Of a stretch of 64,000 nt of DNA, positions 63,921 through 64,000 are shown in pieces. Source of the DNA: Aestuariibacter sp. (GTDB lineage Bacteria; Pseudomonadota; Gammaproteobacteria; Enterobacterales; Alteromonadaceae); assembly GCA_017794925.1 (NCBI GenBank), contig CP051238.1, forward strand, positions 929,702 through 993,701, in the 5' to 3' direction. How positions within the stretch are numbered: the stretch's first letter is position 1; every line of letters begins with the position of its first letter. Both the position numbers and the translations under genes were made by a program. Below the pieces are notes generated by a model, which made no database searches, had not been told where the DNA came from, and saw nothing but the letters and a program-made list of their open reading frames with translations.

Positions 63921-64000
63921 ATGAATGTGTCGACACGAATTACGCCAGCCTTACTTGCGCTTAGCGTCCTTGCTTTAACCGCATGTATAAATAACCCCGC
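63921..64000 (+). CDS. Lipoprotein, N-terminus only (cut by window edge)
   Basis: The frame opens with ATG at 63921 and encodes MNVSTRITPALLALSVLAL then the lipobox LTAC; only 26 codons are present. It is an exported lipoprotein of unknown function. Confidence 0.55.
   Translation, partial: MNVSTRITPALLALSVLALTACINNP

Overview
The window is chromosomal DNA of a marine gammaproteobacterium, most probably an Alteromonadaceae relative; genus is not assigned. This rests on recognisable housekeeping blocks (aroQ-accB-accC, prmA-dusB-fis-purH-purD, cutA-dsbD, fxsA, groES-groEL), a proteobacterial TonB-dependent receptor of the type marine polysaccharide degraders use, a PEP-CTERM-like protein, and a pectin locus run by a LacI-family regulator. 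There are no tRNA, rRNA, CRISPR, transposase, integrase or phage structural genes.

Layout. 1-2.3 kb: a truncated voltage-gated K+ channel, a small membrane protein and an outer-membrane barrel. 2.5-8.9 kb (minus strand): purD, an exported methyltransferase, purH, fis, dusB, prmA. 9.0-17.3 kb: accessory block with a lipoprotein amidase, a HiPIP, a flavin reductase-like protein, a CPXCG protein, an HNH protein, a FAN1-like nuclease fused to a DEDDh exonuclease, a DUF3718-like protein, a CAP protein, a barrel protein, and a candidate structured small RNA. 17.3-19.6 kb: accC, accB, aroQ. 19.8-30.5 kb: a ten-gene chemosensory operon (MCP, STAS, REC-PP2C-ATPase, CheY, CheA, CheW, PAS-MCP, CheR, CheD, CheB) with a perfect FNR-type box upstream. 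30.8-33.6 kb: dsbD, cutA, fxsA. 33.6-58.8 kb: the pectin/galacturonate island. 59.0-61.0 kb: groES-groEL behind a sigma-32-type promoter. 61.0-64 kb: a DUF885 protein, a PEP-CTERM-like protein and the start of a lipoprotein gene.

How the pectin genes work together. A TonB-dependent receptor imports oligomers. Exported CE8 methylesterase, CE12-type acetylesterase, an alpha/beta esterase, GH28 polygalacturonase, GH43 and GH105 enzymes trim them. A TRAP transporter takes sugar acids into the cytoplasm. KduI and KduD process unsaturated uronates, and UxaC, a UxuB-family reductase and UxaA process galacturonate, both to 2-keto-3-deoxygluconate. KdgK and Eda finish to pyruvate and glyceraldehyde-3-phosphate. 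Four copies of a palindrome, TGCYACCGGTRGCA, each overlap or abut a predicted promoter in front of the locus transcription units and are the likely operators of the LacI protein encoded inside the locus.

The least ordinary features are: (i) a compact three-hairpin small-RNA candidate with a Fur-like box between accC and a barrel gene; (ii) the FAN1-exonuclease fusion; (iii) two perfect TTGATN4ATCAA sites, before the chemosensory operon and before a diguanylate cyclase; (iv) a CheA with four FGFF repeats where P2 is expected; (v) the pectin island lying exactly between fxsA and groES; and (vi) 30-bp near-identical terminators bracketing the DUF885/PEP-CTERM pair.
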